Below, piece after piece: positions 17,648-25,734 of a DNA stretch of 64,000 nucleotides; the stretch's first letter is position 1, and each line of letters opens with the position of its first letter. The DNA lies in the NCBI GenBank assembly GCA_018267965.1, contig JAFDXK010000001.1, positions 372,001 to 436,000 on the forward strand, written 5' to 3'. Under the pieces are notes generated by a model, which saw nothing but the letters and a program-made list of their open reading frames with translations, did not search any database and was not told the DNA's origin. This stretch comes from Bacteroidota bacterium. GTDB taxonomy: Bacteria > Bacteroidota > Bacteroidia > Chitinophagales > Chitinophagaceae. The translations under genes and the position numbers were made by a program.

Positions 17648-17672
17648 GTTTCACGATATATCATCGTGGAAC
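17648..17672. promoter_or_regulatory. parS-like inverted repeat and promoter before the UPF0173-parAB genes
   Basis: GTTTCACG (17648-17655) and CGTGGAAC (17665-17672) are inverted half-sites separated by nine bases. Each half matches the half-site of the chromosomal parS consensus GTTnCACGTGnAAC, but the spacing is too wide for a standard site. A perfect -7 box TAAATTTG follows at 17675-17682, so the repeat occupies the -33 region and could instead be an operator. Confidence 0.4.
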
Positions 17673-17710
17673 ATTAAATTTGTAGTGTACCCTCTATTAG
17701 CGCGGTTTCA

Positions 17711-18391
17711 ATGAAATTTACGTATTACGGACATGCCTGTTTTGCTATTGAAGTAGCTGGTAAGCACTTGCTTTTCGACCCTTTCATCACGGGAAATCCG
17801 TTGGTTAAAGGCTTCGATATCAATACCATAAAGGCAGATTATATTCTCCAGTCGCACGGGCACGGAGACCATATAGCCGACTTGATACCCATAGCCAAAA
17901 ACACGGGGGCTACGGTAATAGGTGTGGCAGAGGTAATAGGCTGGGTAATGAAACAGGGGCACGACAAAGTGCACCCGATGAACTACGGCGCTTTCGACTT
18001 TGAATTTGGCAATGTACGCATGGTGCCCGCAGCGCACAGCAGCGGCCTGCCAGATGGCAGTTATGGCGGCAACCCCGGCGGTTTTGTCATCACTACCGCA
18101 GAAGGTGTTTTCTACTATTCGGGCGATACCTGCCTGAGCATGGAGATGCAACTGATACCCCGCTATGCGGCTGGGCTGAAGTTTGCGATACTGCCCGTTG
18201 GCGGCAATTACACCATGAACCCCGATGATGCACTGATAGCTACCGAGTTCATCAAATGTGATAAAGTGGTAGGTGTGCATTTCAACACATGGCCGCCGAT
18301 AACTATTGATGAGGTGCATGCAAAACGCATTTTCGAGGCAGCAGGAAAAGAATTGATATTACCCGAAATAGGGCAAACTATAGAATTATAA
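17711..18391 (+). CDS. UPF0173-type metal-dependent hydrolase
   Basis: 226 residues of metallo-beta-lactamase fold: KFTYYGHACFAIE at the N-terminus, the metal motif SHGHGDHIADL (about 54-64), VPAAHSSGLPDG, YYSGDTCLSMEM (metal-bridging Asp) and PVGGNYTMNPDDA. This order is characteristic of the UPF0173 family, whose substrate is not established. It is cytoplasmic. It is the first gene before parA with 40 bases between, possibly the same transcript. Confidence 0.88.
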   Translation: MKFTYYGHACFAIEVAGKHLLFDPFITGNPLVKGFDINTIKADYILQSHGHGDHIADLIPIAKNTGATVIGVAEVIGWVMKQGHDKVHPMNYGAFDFEFGNVRMVPAAHSSGLPDGSYGGNPGGFVITTAEGVFYYSGDTCLSMEMQLIPRYAAGLKFAILPVGGNYTMNPDDALIATEFIKCDKVVGVHFNTWPPITIDEVHAKRIFEAAGKELILPEIGQTIEL

Positions 18392-18431
18392 ATCGTACCT
18401 TATCAAAAGGATAAGTGAAAAACAATAAGAC

Positions 18432-19253
18432 ATGGCTAAAGTAATAGCGATAGCAAACCAGAAAGGTGGAGTAGGGAAAACAACAACTGCCATAAATATG
18501 GCAGCAAGCCTTGCAGTGCTGGAATATAAAACCCTGCTGGTAGATGCAGACCCTCAGGCAAACAGCACTACAGGTAACGGCTTTGATTTGAAGAACATTC
18601 AACTGAGCCTGTACGATTGCATGGTGAATGATACACCGGCATCGCAGGTGATATTGCAGACAGAAACTCCAAATCTGTATCTCATTCCATCACATCTTGA
18701 TTTAGTCGGCGCAGAGATAGAATTGATACATCATCCCAACCGCGAGCATGTCATGCGCACCGTGCTGGAAGAGCAATCAAAGAATTTTGATTTCATCATT
18801 ATAGATTGTTCACCTTCATTAGGTTTGATAACGGTGAATGCGCTTACCGCTGCTAACAGTGTGGTGATACCTGTACAGTGCGAATACTTTGCATTGGAAG
18901 GTTTGGGCAAATTGCTGAACACTATTAAGATAGTACAGACGCGCATCAATACCGATTTGCAAATAGAGGGTATCCTGATGACGATGTATGATGGCCGTTT
19001 GCGCTTAAGCAACCAGGTGGTAGAAGAAATTAAAAACCATTTTGGCGAGCTGGTATTCAATACCATCGTTCACCGCAACACACGTTTGGGCGAGGCACCA
19101 AGTTTTGGTACACCTGCACTGATGTATGATGCGGAAAGCACAGGAGCGGTCAACTACCTGAACCTTGCAAAAGAGATTTTGCAAAAGAACAACATGACTA
19201 AAATAAAGAACGAGGATAAGATTTTTGAACCGGGAGATCATGTCGCAGATTAA
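18432..19253 (+). CDS. parA: Chromosome-partitioning ATPase ParA/Soj
   Basis: 273 residues. Deviant Walker A KGGVGKTTTAIN at residues 11-22, Walker A' region LLVDADPQANSTTG, Walker B FIIIDCSPSLG. Chromosomal ParA of the Soj type without an N-terminal HTH. With ParB and parS it segregates the replication origin region, which suggests the window may lie near the origin. Its stop overlaps the start of parB, so the two are translationally coupled. Confidence 0.93.
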   Translation: MAKVIAIANQKGGVGKTTTAINMAASLAVLEYKTLLVDADPQANSTTGNGFDLKNIQLSLYDCMVNDTPASQVILQTETPNLYLIPSHLDLVGAEIELIHHPNREHVMRTVLEEQSKNFDFIIIDCSPSLGLITVNALTAANSVVIPVQCEYFALEGLGKLLNTIKIVQTRINTDLQIEGILMTMYDGRLRLSNQVVEEIKNHFGELVFNTIVHRNTRLGEAPSFGTPALMYDAESTGAVNYLNLAKEILQKNNMTKIKNEDKIFEPGDHVAD

Positions 19254-20169
19254 CAAGAAACAAGCATTAGGAAAAGGTATCAGGGCATTGCTCAATACCA
19301 TAGATGAGGAGATGAAATCTCCGGCAGACACCAGCAGTGCGCCTCCTGCCGTATCGGGGCAAACAACCGGTGCCGGCAGCATTGTGCGCATACCTGTTGA
19401 GCAAATAGAAGTGAACCCTAAACAGCCGCGTCGTGATTTTGACGAGCAGGCACTGCGCGAACTTTCAGAAAGCATCAAGCTGCATGATATCATACAGCCC
19501 ATAACGGTTGTAAAACTTAGCCCTACGCATTACCAGCTTATTTCCGGCGAACGCCGTTTGCGTGCATCTAAATTAGCAGGGCTGAAGGATATACCTGCTT
19601 ATATACGTACTGCAGACGACCAGCAAATGCTGGAGATGGCATTGCTTGAAAACCTGCAGCGCGAAGACCTTAATGCGATAGAAATATCACTGAGCTACAA
19701 ACGCCTGATGGACGAATGTGAACTGACACAGGAACAAGTAGCAGAGCGCATGAAGAAAGACCGTAGTACGGTTACCAACTATTTACGTTTATTAAGATTA
19801 CCGCCGGATATTCAAAAATCGGTAAGGGATGGCCAGTTGAGTATGGGTCATGCGCGCGCCATCATAGGGCTGGATAAAGTGGATGAGCAATTGTATGTTT
19901 TCCGCGAGGCTATACAAAAAGGTATGTCTGTGCGCCAGGTAGAACAACTGGTGAAAAATATGCTGGGCGGAGATAAACATGCACCGTCATCTGCTGTAGC
20001 AGCATCTAAAAAATTACCTCCTGCATACAAGCGCATTGAAGATAACATGGCTTCTCACTTCAGCACCAAAGTAAAGCTAGACAGGAAGAAGACAGGTAAA
20101 GGACAGGTCATCATTGAGTTTTATAACGACAGCGACCTGGAACGCATCATGGAGAAGATGAATTTGTGA
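19240..20169 (+). CDS. parB: Chromosome-partitioning protein ParB/Spo0J
   Basis: 309 residues from the ATG at 19240, preferred over one five codons upstream because GGGAG lies six bases before it. Contains IPVEQIEVNPKQPRRDFDE, the CTP-binding ParB core with GERRLRASKLAGL, the HTH LTQEQVAERMKKDRSTVTN that reads parS, and a C-terminal dimerisation region ending EFYNDSDLERIMEKM. Overlaps the parA stop by 14 bases. A terminator follows. Confidence 0.93.
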   Translation: MSQINKKQALGKGIRALLNTIDEEMKSPADTSSAPPAVSGQTTGAGSIVRIPVEQIEVNPKQPRRDFDEQALRELSESIKLHDIIQPITVVKLSPTHYQLISGERRLRASKLAGLKDIPAYIRTADDQQMLEMALLENLQREDLNAIEISLSYKRLMDECELTQEQVAERMKKDRSTVTNYLRLLRLPPDIQKSVRDGQLSMGHARAIIGLDKVDEQLYVFREAIQKGMSVRQVEQLVKNMLGGDKHAPSSAVAASKKLPPAYKRIEDNMASHFSTKVKLDRKKTGKGQVIIEFYNDSDLERIMEKMNL

Positions 20170-20224
20170 TAATGGCTTAATAGCTCGATTGCGCATTGGC
20201 TCAATGAGTATAATAAATAATATC

Positions 20225-20246
20225 GGGCTGCTTTGCAGCCCTTTTA
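20225..20246 (+). terminator. Terminator after parB
   Basis: GGGCTGC (20225-20231), loop TTT, GCAGCCC (20235-20241), then TTTTAT. Compact rho-independent terminator. Confidence 0.75.
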
Positions 20247-20259
20247 TATAATAGGCAAC

Positions 20260-20739
20260 ATGATACCTGCAAACTGGCAAAAAGCAGCTAAAGAAAATCA
20301 GAAGGCATACAAACGTATGCTGGAGAAGGGCAATTATAATAAAATGCTCAAAGCCTTGCCCGACCTGCACGAAGAAGCGTTCAGTAAAATAGATTGCCTG
20401 CAATGTGCCAATTGCTGCAAAAATTATTCTCCCCGATTTAAGACGCCCGACATCAAACGCATAGCCAAGCTACTGCGCATGAAAGAAGGTGATTTTGTAG
20501 AAACCTACCTGCGTCTGGACGAAGACAATGATTATGTGGTAAAGCAATCGCCGTGCCCTTTTCTGGCTGCCGATAATACCTGTAATATCTACGACGACCG
20601 ACCCTCTGATTGCCGGCGTTATCCGTATACAGATGAAGATGTACTATTAGACCGTGTGCCGCTCACGCTCAAAAATGCAACTGTTTGCCCCGCTACTTTT
20701 GTGGTGCTGGAAAAACTGAGAGAGCTGGAGGGTAAATAG
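20260..20739 (+). CDS. YkgJ-family cysteine-cluster protein
   Basis: 159 residues from the ATG at 20260; a TTG nine codons upstream falls inside the parB terminator. Cysteine pattern CLQCANCCKNYSP, then SPCPFLAADNTCNIYDDRPSDCRRYPY, typical of the CxxCxxCC (YkgJ) family thought to bind zinc or an iron-sulfur cluster. The molecular role is unknown. It is convergent with the small lipoprotein gene, with one base between their stops. Confidence 0.85.
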   Translation: MIPANWQKAAKENQKAYKRMLEKGNYNKMLKALPDLHEEAFSKIDCLQCANCCKNYSPRFKTPDIKRIAKLLRMKEGDFVETYLRLDEDNDYVVKQSPCPFLAADNTCNIYDDRPSDCRRYPYTDEDVLLDRVPLTLKNATVCPATFVVLEKLRELEGK

Positions 20740-20740
20740 A

Positions 20741-20956
20741 TTATTGCAAACGGCAGGTAGCAGTGCTGTCACCCGTTCTGAAAGGAACGTAGGTGGTGCA
20801 ATCTGTTTCTGCATTTTTTCTTTTTGATTTGTCGTATTTGATGGTAAGTATAACAGTTCCGCTTTTATTGGTGCAGGTGCAGTTGTAGCTTTTTTTGCAG
20901 GCGCTAAACCCGAGCAGAATGATGCTGGTCGTTACTGTTGCAAATAATGTTTTCAT
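20741..20956 (-). CDS. Small Cys-rich lipoprotein (copy A)
   Basis: 71 residues. Lipoprotein signal with Cys20 (LLGFSACKKS), then YNCTCTNKSGTVILTIKY, a Lys-rich stretch, one Cys and a terminal ATCRLQ. It is the apparent paralog of the next gene upstream: both read signal, C-K/N-K-x-Y-x-C-x-C, one internal Cys, and end in C-x-L-Q. The four cysteines after the lipid Cys could form two disulfides. Function unknown. Confidence 0.7.
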   Translation of the reverse strand: MKTLFATVTTSIILLGFSACKKSYNCTCTNKSGTVILTIKYDKSKRKNAETDCTTYVPFRTGDSTATCRLQ

Positions 20957-21028
20957 TCCTCTATATATGTTTTGCAGATAACCGCTAAGTTAAAACAAAC
21001 TGCGTTAATCAACACATGAGTAAGACTG

Positions 21029-21235
21029 CTATTGCAAAGTACAGGTGTAAGTGCTGCCCGCTTGCCCGTTTCCGCCTTCGCAGGCTTTGCGCGCTTCTCT
21101 GCCATTGGGTGCATTTACATTTCCGCGTACAGTTTCTCCTGTCATATTGCTCTTACACATACACAGGTAATTTTTGTTGCAAGATGTAAAGACAACGCTT
21201 GCAGTAACGGCTACTAATAAAAGAAGTGTTTTCAT
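21029..21235 (-). CDS. Small Cys-rich lipoprotein (copy B)
   Basis: 68 residues. Signal peptide with lipobox VFTSC (Cys19), then NKNYLCMCKSNMTGETV, an internal Cys and the end YTCTLQ. Same cysteine plan as the 71-residue protein 72 bases downstream on the same strand. The two were probably produced by duplication. The mature domain is only about 50 residues, so a binding or inhibitory role is more likely than catalysis. No family recognised. Confidence 0.7.
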   Translation of the reverse strand: MKTLLLLVAVTASVVFTSCNKNYLCMCKSNMTGETVRGNVNAPNGREARKACEGGNGQAGSTYTCTLQ

Positions 21236-21276
21236 ATATGTAAGATACGTTTTTTATCTTAGCACAATAACTCTAT

Positions 21277-21816
21277 ATGAAAAAAGCCCTTTTGATAATA
21301 TGTTGTTTTTTGCCACTGACCGTATTTTCACAACGCCTGTTCAAAACACCGGACGGTGTAACTGCCACAGATTTTTTGAACCTTGTGGAATACAGCCAGG
21401 GCAAGTATAAATTACTTATCAGTCAGCGCTTCGTTAAAGAAGGAGATGCATATTACCTAGAGCTGAGGATGTTGAATAAAAAAGGTGGCGAACCGGGTTT
21501 TCTGAAAGGAGGCAGGCTGCATTTTTACATGATGTTTCATAAAGGAGAAGTAGATGTGCAATGCACGGAGGTAAAAGACTTGAATAATGAAGGACAGAAA
21601 TATTATGCACGCTACCCGCTGACGGAAAAAGATATTGATATGTTCATTCAAAATAAGTTTACCAATTTTATTTTAGAAACTGCTGTCACTACCATTGATG
21701 CCGAAGGGGATAATCGTGTGAACTATGACATACGCAGCGCTGCAGCAGCCATTATCACAGGTAGGGATATTCGCGGCGAAAAGATAATACCTGAGACAAG
21801 GGCATTGCCGAATTAA
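21277..21816 (+). CDS. Secreted protein of unknown function
   Basis: 179 residues. A signal peptide (MKKALLIICCFLPLTVFS) is followed by a soluble domain of mixed beta/alpha character: VTATDFLNLVEYSQGKYKL, GGRLHFYMMFHKGEVDV, and a C-terminal VNYDIRSAAAAIITGRDIRG. No cysteines in the mature part and no sorting domain, so it is probably periplasmic. It precedes the MbnP/MbnH genes by 56 bases on the same strand and could belong to that group. Not recognised. Confidence 0.7.
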   Translation: MKKALLIICCFLPLTVFSQRLFKTPDGVTATDFLNLVEYSQGKYKLLISQRFVKEGDAYYLELRMLNKKGGEPGFLKGGRLHFYMMFHKGEVDVQCTEVKDLNNEGQKYYARYPLTEKDIDMFIQNKFTNFILETAVTTIDAEGDNRVNYDIRSAAAAIITGRDIRGEKIIPETRALPN

Positions 21817-21872
21817 GCGCCGAAGGAAAAACCTTGCAAAATCGTCTGTATATTTAATCAAAACCACACGAA

Positions 21873-22526
21873 TTGCTCCGAATCATTATTGCAGTTATGC
21901 TATTGTGTGCCAGTTTGCAGGTAAAAGCACAGCCGGAAGACAAGCCTAATATTTTATTCAATTTAGTATGCCCGAATGATACCAATGAAATTAGATTAGA
22001 AACGGTTCGCTGCTATATATCTAACCTGTCGCTGTATAGTAAAGGCAGGCTTGTTTATCATGATAGTGTTTATCACCTTCTGAATTTGAGACGTGGGGTT
22101 GGCATAGGTTTTTCTTACGAAGAAATATCATCTGTTTTAGTTGATAGTGCGCAATTTAATATTGGCGTTGACAGCCTGATGAGTGTATCAGGTGCTATGG
22201 GCGATGACCTGGACCCTGAAAAAGGAATGTATTGGGCATGGCAGAGCGGCTATATCAATTTCAAGATAGAAGGAAGATGTAATAAAGTGCCTGCCCGAAA
22301 CCATGAGTTTCAATACCATATAGGCGGCTACGCAGGTAAGGATAATGCTTTGCAAACAGTAGGGCTACACATGCTGAAGGGAGCTTCTGTCTTAAGTATT
22401 GATATCCGCCTTGATGAGTTTTTTTCGGGCATAGATATAAGTAAACAATATTCGGTAATGATACCCGGCCCCGAAGCTGTGCAACTGGCTAAACGATTCG
22501 CAGGTTGTTTTAAAATGGCAAGGTGA
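21873..22526 (+). CDS. MbnP-family copper-binding protein
   Basis: 217 residues from a TTG start; no ATG upstream is in frame before a stop, and the next ATG (21897) would truncate the signal peptide LRIIIAVMLLCASLQVKAQ. The mature part fits the MbnP family: VRCYISNLSLYSKGRLVYHDSVYHLLNL and the hallmark GMYWAWQSGYINFKIEG (Trp121, Trp123). In the studied methanotroph system the partner di-haem enzyme MbnH oxidises a Trp of MbnP to kynurenine to make a copper site. The MbnH-like gene overlaps this stop codon, which supports the assignment. Periplasmic. Confidence 0.82.
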   Translation: MLRIIIAVMLLCASLQVKAQPEDKPNILFNLVCPNDTNEIRLETVRCYISNLSLYSKGRLVYHDSVYHLLNLRRGVGIGFSYEEISSVLVDSAQFNIGVDSLMSVSGAMGDDLDPEKGMYWAWQSGYINFKIEGRCNKVPARNHEFQYHIGGYAGKDNALQTVGLHMLKGASVLSIDIRLDEFFSGIDISKQYSVMIPGPEAVQLAKRFAGCFKMAR

Positions 22527-23533
22527 TGAAGAAATGGTGTATATTACTGGTGTTATCAGCAGGTATATTAGCCGGCTTCAAAACGAACAAACTGACATTT
22601 GTTGTTCCAAAGGGATGGCCAAAACCTGTTTACGATTTTAATAGAAATCCGCTAGCGGAGGGCAAAATACAGCTGGGCAGGTTGTTATTCTATGATCCCC
22701 TTTTATCCAAGGATAGCACTATATCCTGTGCCAGCTGTCATTCGTCTTTCAATGCTTTCACTCACGTAGACCATAGCCTAAGCCACGGCATCAGTGGCAA
22801 AATAGGCACCCGCAATTCTCCCGCACTGATGAACCTTGCCTGGCAGAAGGATTTTATGTGGGATGGTTCCATCAATCATTTAGATGTACAGGCATTGGCA
22901 CCCATATCCAATCCGTTGGAGATGGATGAAAGCCTTGTTCATGTAGTTGCCAAGCTCAAGGCATCGGCACAATACAAGAGTATGTTTTACAATGCATGGG
23001 GAGATAGCAATATTACAGGCGAACGTGTGTTGAAATCATTATCTCAATTCATGCTGACGTTGGTAAGCTGCAATTCACGATACGATAGTGTAATGCGAGG
23101 TGAAAAAAAGTTTACTACCGAGGAAGCTAATGGCTATACGTTGTACAAAAAGAATTGCGCTGGCTGTCATGCTGAGCCATTGTTCACTAACGGACAGTAT
23201 GAGAACAATGGTTTGTATGTAGATGATTCGCTGCATGATATAGGACGTATGAAGGTGACAAAGAACAGGGCAGATTCGCTGAAGTTTAAAGTACCTACAC
23301 TGCGCAACCTGAAATACAGCTACCCATATATGCACGATGGCAGGTTCAAGAATATGGGGCAGGTAATTAATAATTATATGCTGGGTTTGCAGCATACGCC
23401 TACGCTCAGCCCCAAACTGCAGAAGGGTGTTTATTTTACCGATGAAGAGAAGGTCGATTTGATGGCATTCCTGTTTACACTCAATGACAAAAGCTTCATC
23501 ACCAACCCCGATTTGGCCTTTCCCAGGAAATAA
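22526..23533 (+). CDS. MbnH-like di-haem enzyme (cytochrome c peroxidase family)
   Basis: 335 residues from the ATG at 22526, which shares its A with the TGA of the mbnP-like gene. N-terminal signal (KKWCILLVLSAGILAGF). Haem 1 CASCHSS about residue 75 and haem 2 CAGCHAE about residue 213, with MauG/CcpA-family features GTRNSPALMNLAWQKDFMWDGS and VPTLRNLKYSYPYMHDGRF. A plain cytochrome c peroxidase has the same fold; overlap with an MbnP gene makes an MbnH role, kynurenine formation on its neighbour, the better reading. Confidence 0.83.
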   Translation: MKKWCILLVLSAGILAGFKTNKLTFVVPKGWPKPVYDFNRNPLAEGKIQLGRLLFYDPLLSKDSTISCASCHSSFNAFTHVDHSLSHGISGKIGTRNSPALMNLAWQKDFMWDGSINHLDVQALAPISNPLEMDESLVHVVAKLKASAQYKSMFYNAWGDSNITGERVLKSLSQFMLTLVSCNSRYDSVMRGEKKFTTEEANGYTLYKKNCAGCHAEPLFTNGQYENNGLYVDDSLHDIGRMKVTKNRADSLKFKVPTLRNLKYSYPYMHDGRFKNMGQVINNYMLGLQHTPTLSPKLQKGVYFTDEEKVDLMAFLFTLNDKSFITNPDLAFPRK

Positions 23534-23614
23534 TTTTTTGGAATAACGAAGGATTATTAAATAACCATCGTCAAATGATGTATAGCGCTTATTCTAACTA
23601 ATAAAACTGGATTT

Positions 23615-24802
23615 ATGCTAAAAAATAATTTACTCTTTACTGTGCTTACGCTGATGGCTTATGCCTGCAACGCACAGGTTACAGACCCCATGATCATCAA
23701 TTGGTGGTTCAATACTACAAACAACAAATACAACAGCATTTTAACCGACGTTGAAGCTGTGTATTACACAACATCGAACGTGTATGTAAAAACCAGCGGT
23801 GTGCCTAATTATTATAAAGATGGTGTAACACACAACAATGCAAAAGACCTGAAAGCTGTATGGGTATTACCACGCACACAAAGTGCTGCAAGTAGTCCTA
23901 CCGGCCCGCAGGGCGGACAGCACGGTTTGATGCTGGATGGTTCTGTAAGCTTTACCGCAGGCGATGCACAATCATACAACAACGCTGGTGTATGGAACAG
24001 ACTGGCTTATTATTTCGAAGGCATGGATATGGACGCAGCCAACGGGCACAGCACACCTACCAATATGTACCACCACCATTTTGATAACCTTGCATTGCAT
24101 ACATGGGACAGTAGTAAGCACTCTCCTATAGTGGGCTACGCATGGGATGGTTATCCTATTTACGGGCCGTTTGGTTATAAAAACACAGATGGTACAGGTG
24201 GCATTACACGTATGAGAACCAGCTATAGCACTAAGTCATACACTACACGTACTAACGGGCCTGCCGTTAACAGCACCTATCCTATAGGTTGTTTTATCGA
24301 AGACTGGCAGTACACTGCAAGCTATGGTGACCTTGACGAACACAACGGCCGTTTTTGCAAAACACCCGAATATCCTGCAGGTACGTATTGCTACTTTACA
24401 ACGGTGGATGCGAGCCTGAAACCTGAGTATCCTTACTTTATTGGTCCTACTCTGTATGGCAACTATTCTAATTCTAATACGGGCCCTACTGGAGGTACTG
24501 CTACTGTGCCATCAGGTGCTACACAATACATTCCTACAACAGGTGTAAAGGAAACTGAAGCTATTGAAGCTAATGTGAAGTTGTTCCCTGTACCGGTACA
24601 TGATTATCTGACTGTAGAATTACAAGACAGCAAAAGCTATAGGGTTACGGTATATAATGCAGAAGGCAAAGTAATGGAGAATAAGGATATTACAGGTACT
24701 ACTAAAATAGACATGAACAACTATGCTTACGGCGTATACTTCGTTGGTTTACATAACAGTAACGATGGTACAGGCTTTATAAAGCGTATTGTTAAACAAT
24801 AG
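23615..24802 (+). CDS. YHYH-domain secreted protein with T9SS sorting domain
   Basis: 395 residues. Signal peptide to about residue 20 (LTLMAYACNAQ). The YHYH domain shows NMYHHHFDNLALHTWDSS and IVGYAWDGYPIYGPFGY plus a following GCFIEDWQYT and GTYCYFTTVD. Type A sorting domain from VKLFPVPVHDYLTVEL to the end. The His cluster suggests metal binding; MbnP/MbnH genes lie immediately upstream, so a role in copper handling at the cell surface is possible but inferred only from position. Confidence 0.82.
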   Translation: MLKNNLLFTVLTLMAYACNAQVTDPMIINWWFNTTNNKYNSILTDVEAVYYTTSNVYVKTSGVPNYYKDGVTHNNAKDLKAVWVLPRTQSAASSPTGPQGGQHGLMLDGSVSFTAGDAQSYNNAGVWNRLAYYFEGMDMDAANGHSTPTNMYHHHFDNLALHTWDSSKHSPIVGYAWDGYPIYGPFGYKNTDGTGGITRMRTSYSTKSYTTRTNGPAVNSTYPIGCFIEDWQYTASYGDLDEHNGRFCKTPEYPAGTYCYFTTVDASLKPEYPYFIGPTLYGNYSNSNTGPTGGTATVPSGATQYIPTTGVKETEAIEANVKLFPVPVHDYLTVELQDSKSYRVTVYNAEGKVMENKDITGTTKIDMNNYAYGVYFVGLHNSNDGTGFIKRIVKQ

Positions 24803-24836
24803 GGGTATGCACATATTTTAATATGTGGTTTTGATG

Positions 24837-24866
24837 ACCGGGCTTGCAAGAGGCCCGGTTTTTTTA
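24837..24866 (+). terminator. Terminator after YHYH gene
   Basis: ACCGGGC (24837-24843) and GCCCGGT (24853-24859) followed by seven T. A weaker AT-rich hairpin CACATATT/AATATGTG precedes it. Confidence 0.8.
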
Positions 24867-24941
24867 ATGAACACATTTCCAGTGTTTTTCACATAGGATT
24901 AGTAAAAAAGAAAAAATAATTTCGTAGATAAATTATTCACT

Positions 24942-25502
24942 ATGGAATTAGGCACAGTATGGTTTCCCATTAATGAGTCAAAAACTGATGCTCAAAATGT
25001 TTATAGTTTTCTTGAAAATGTATCATCTAATTTCAGGCAATTGTTTAATAGCGAAACTTCAAATTATCTAGAAGTAATTGGAGAGGAGTCAATGCTTTTT
25101 GAAAACGCATATTGGGATGCAGAACAGCAACTTAAGATCAATTTATCTGTATTTGAAGAAAGTAATGGCGACTATAGGTTTGGTGCTTCTGAAAATTTAT
25201 ACTTTTATTATCGTTATTTCTTCCCACATCCTTATTTCTCACTCAGCCGTATTTTAAAGAATATAGGTTTTACAGGAAGTTCTTTGCGTTTAAAGGCAAA
25301 CCTATTGAATGCATTATGGAATGAAATTGTATCTGTAGTAAGCAATTCTAAGGTTATTGACTTCTTGGACAAAACAATAGTTAAACTGGTACTCAAATTT
25401 CTGAACTATCTTAATTCAATATTTGATAGTTTGAAGATTGCTTTCCCTGGGCTTGATTTACTTAAAGAATTGAAAGAATACATTGAAAATACTATTGAAT
25501 AA
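24942..25502 (+). CDS. Protein of unknown function, AT-rich gene
   Basis: 186 residues, no signal peptide. N-terminal half acidic with aromatic clusters (NLYFYYRYFFPHPYF about residue 85); the C-terminal half has two amphipathic or hydrophobic helices (KVIDFLDKTIVKLVLKFL and DLLKELKEYIENTIE). Its base composition is more AT-rich than the genes to its left, and it stands alone between two terminator-like regions, which may point to transfer. No family recognised. Confidence 0.6.
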   Translation: MELGTVWFPINESKTDAQNVYSFLENVSSNFRQLFNSETSNYLEVIGEESMLFENAYWDAEQQLKINLSVFEESNGDYRFGASENLYFYYRYFFPHPYFSLSRILKNIGFTGSSLRLKANLLNALWNEIVSVVSNSKVIDFLDKTIVKLVLKFLNYLNSIFDSLKIAFPGLDLLKELKEYIENTIE

Positions 25503-25647
25503 TATTTTATTTGGAAATAGTATGACAGTTTCTGTATCTTTAAGTGGAGAGAAATTACATGTAGAGGAGCATATCCATTCTTTTTCGTGGTTATGTTATG
25601 TAATAATAAGGGCTAATTATTATTAATAACGTTTTAAACAGATCACG

Positions 25648-25728
25648 ATGACCAGGCAAAATTATTTAGGTAAAGTCTTAATCATTCTCGCGTTCGGCGC
25701 TTGTTTACTATACATGTACCTGATGTGA
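25648..25728 (+). CDS. 26-residue single-span membrane peptide
   Basis: An ATG frame of 26 codons: five polar residues with two positive charges (MTRQNYLGK), then a hydrophobic stretch VLIILAFGACLLYMYLM reaching the C-terminus. Composition and positive-inside charge are what a real one-helix membrane peptide shows. It ends six bases before the stop of the convergent PAS gene. No RBS or promoter is clear. Not recognised as a known small protein. Confidence 0.45.
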   Translation: MTRQNYLGKVLIILAFGACLLYMYLM

Positions 25729-25734
25729 TAGTTG

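Noticed and set aside
25522-25626. 34-codon frame just after the orphan gene
   Set aside because: Unremarkable composition, no start context; less convincing than the hydrophobic 26-codon frame beside it.
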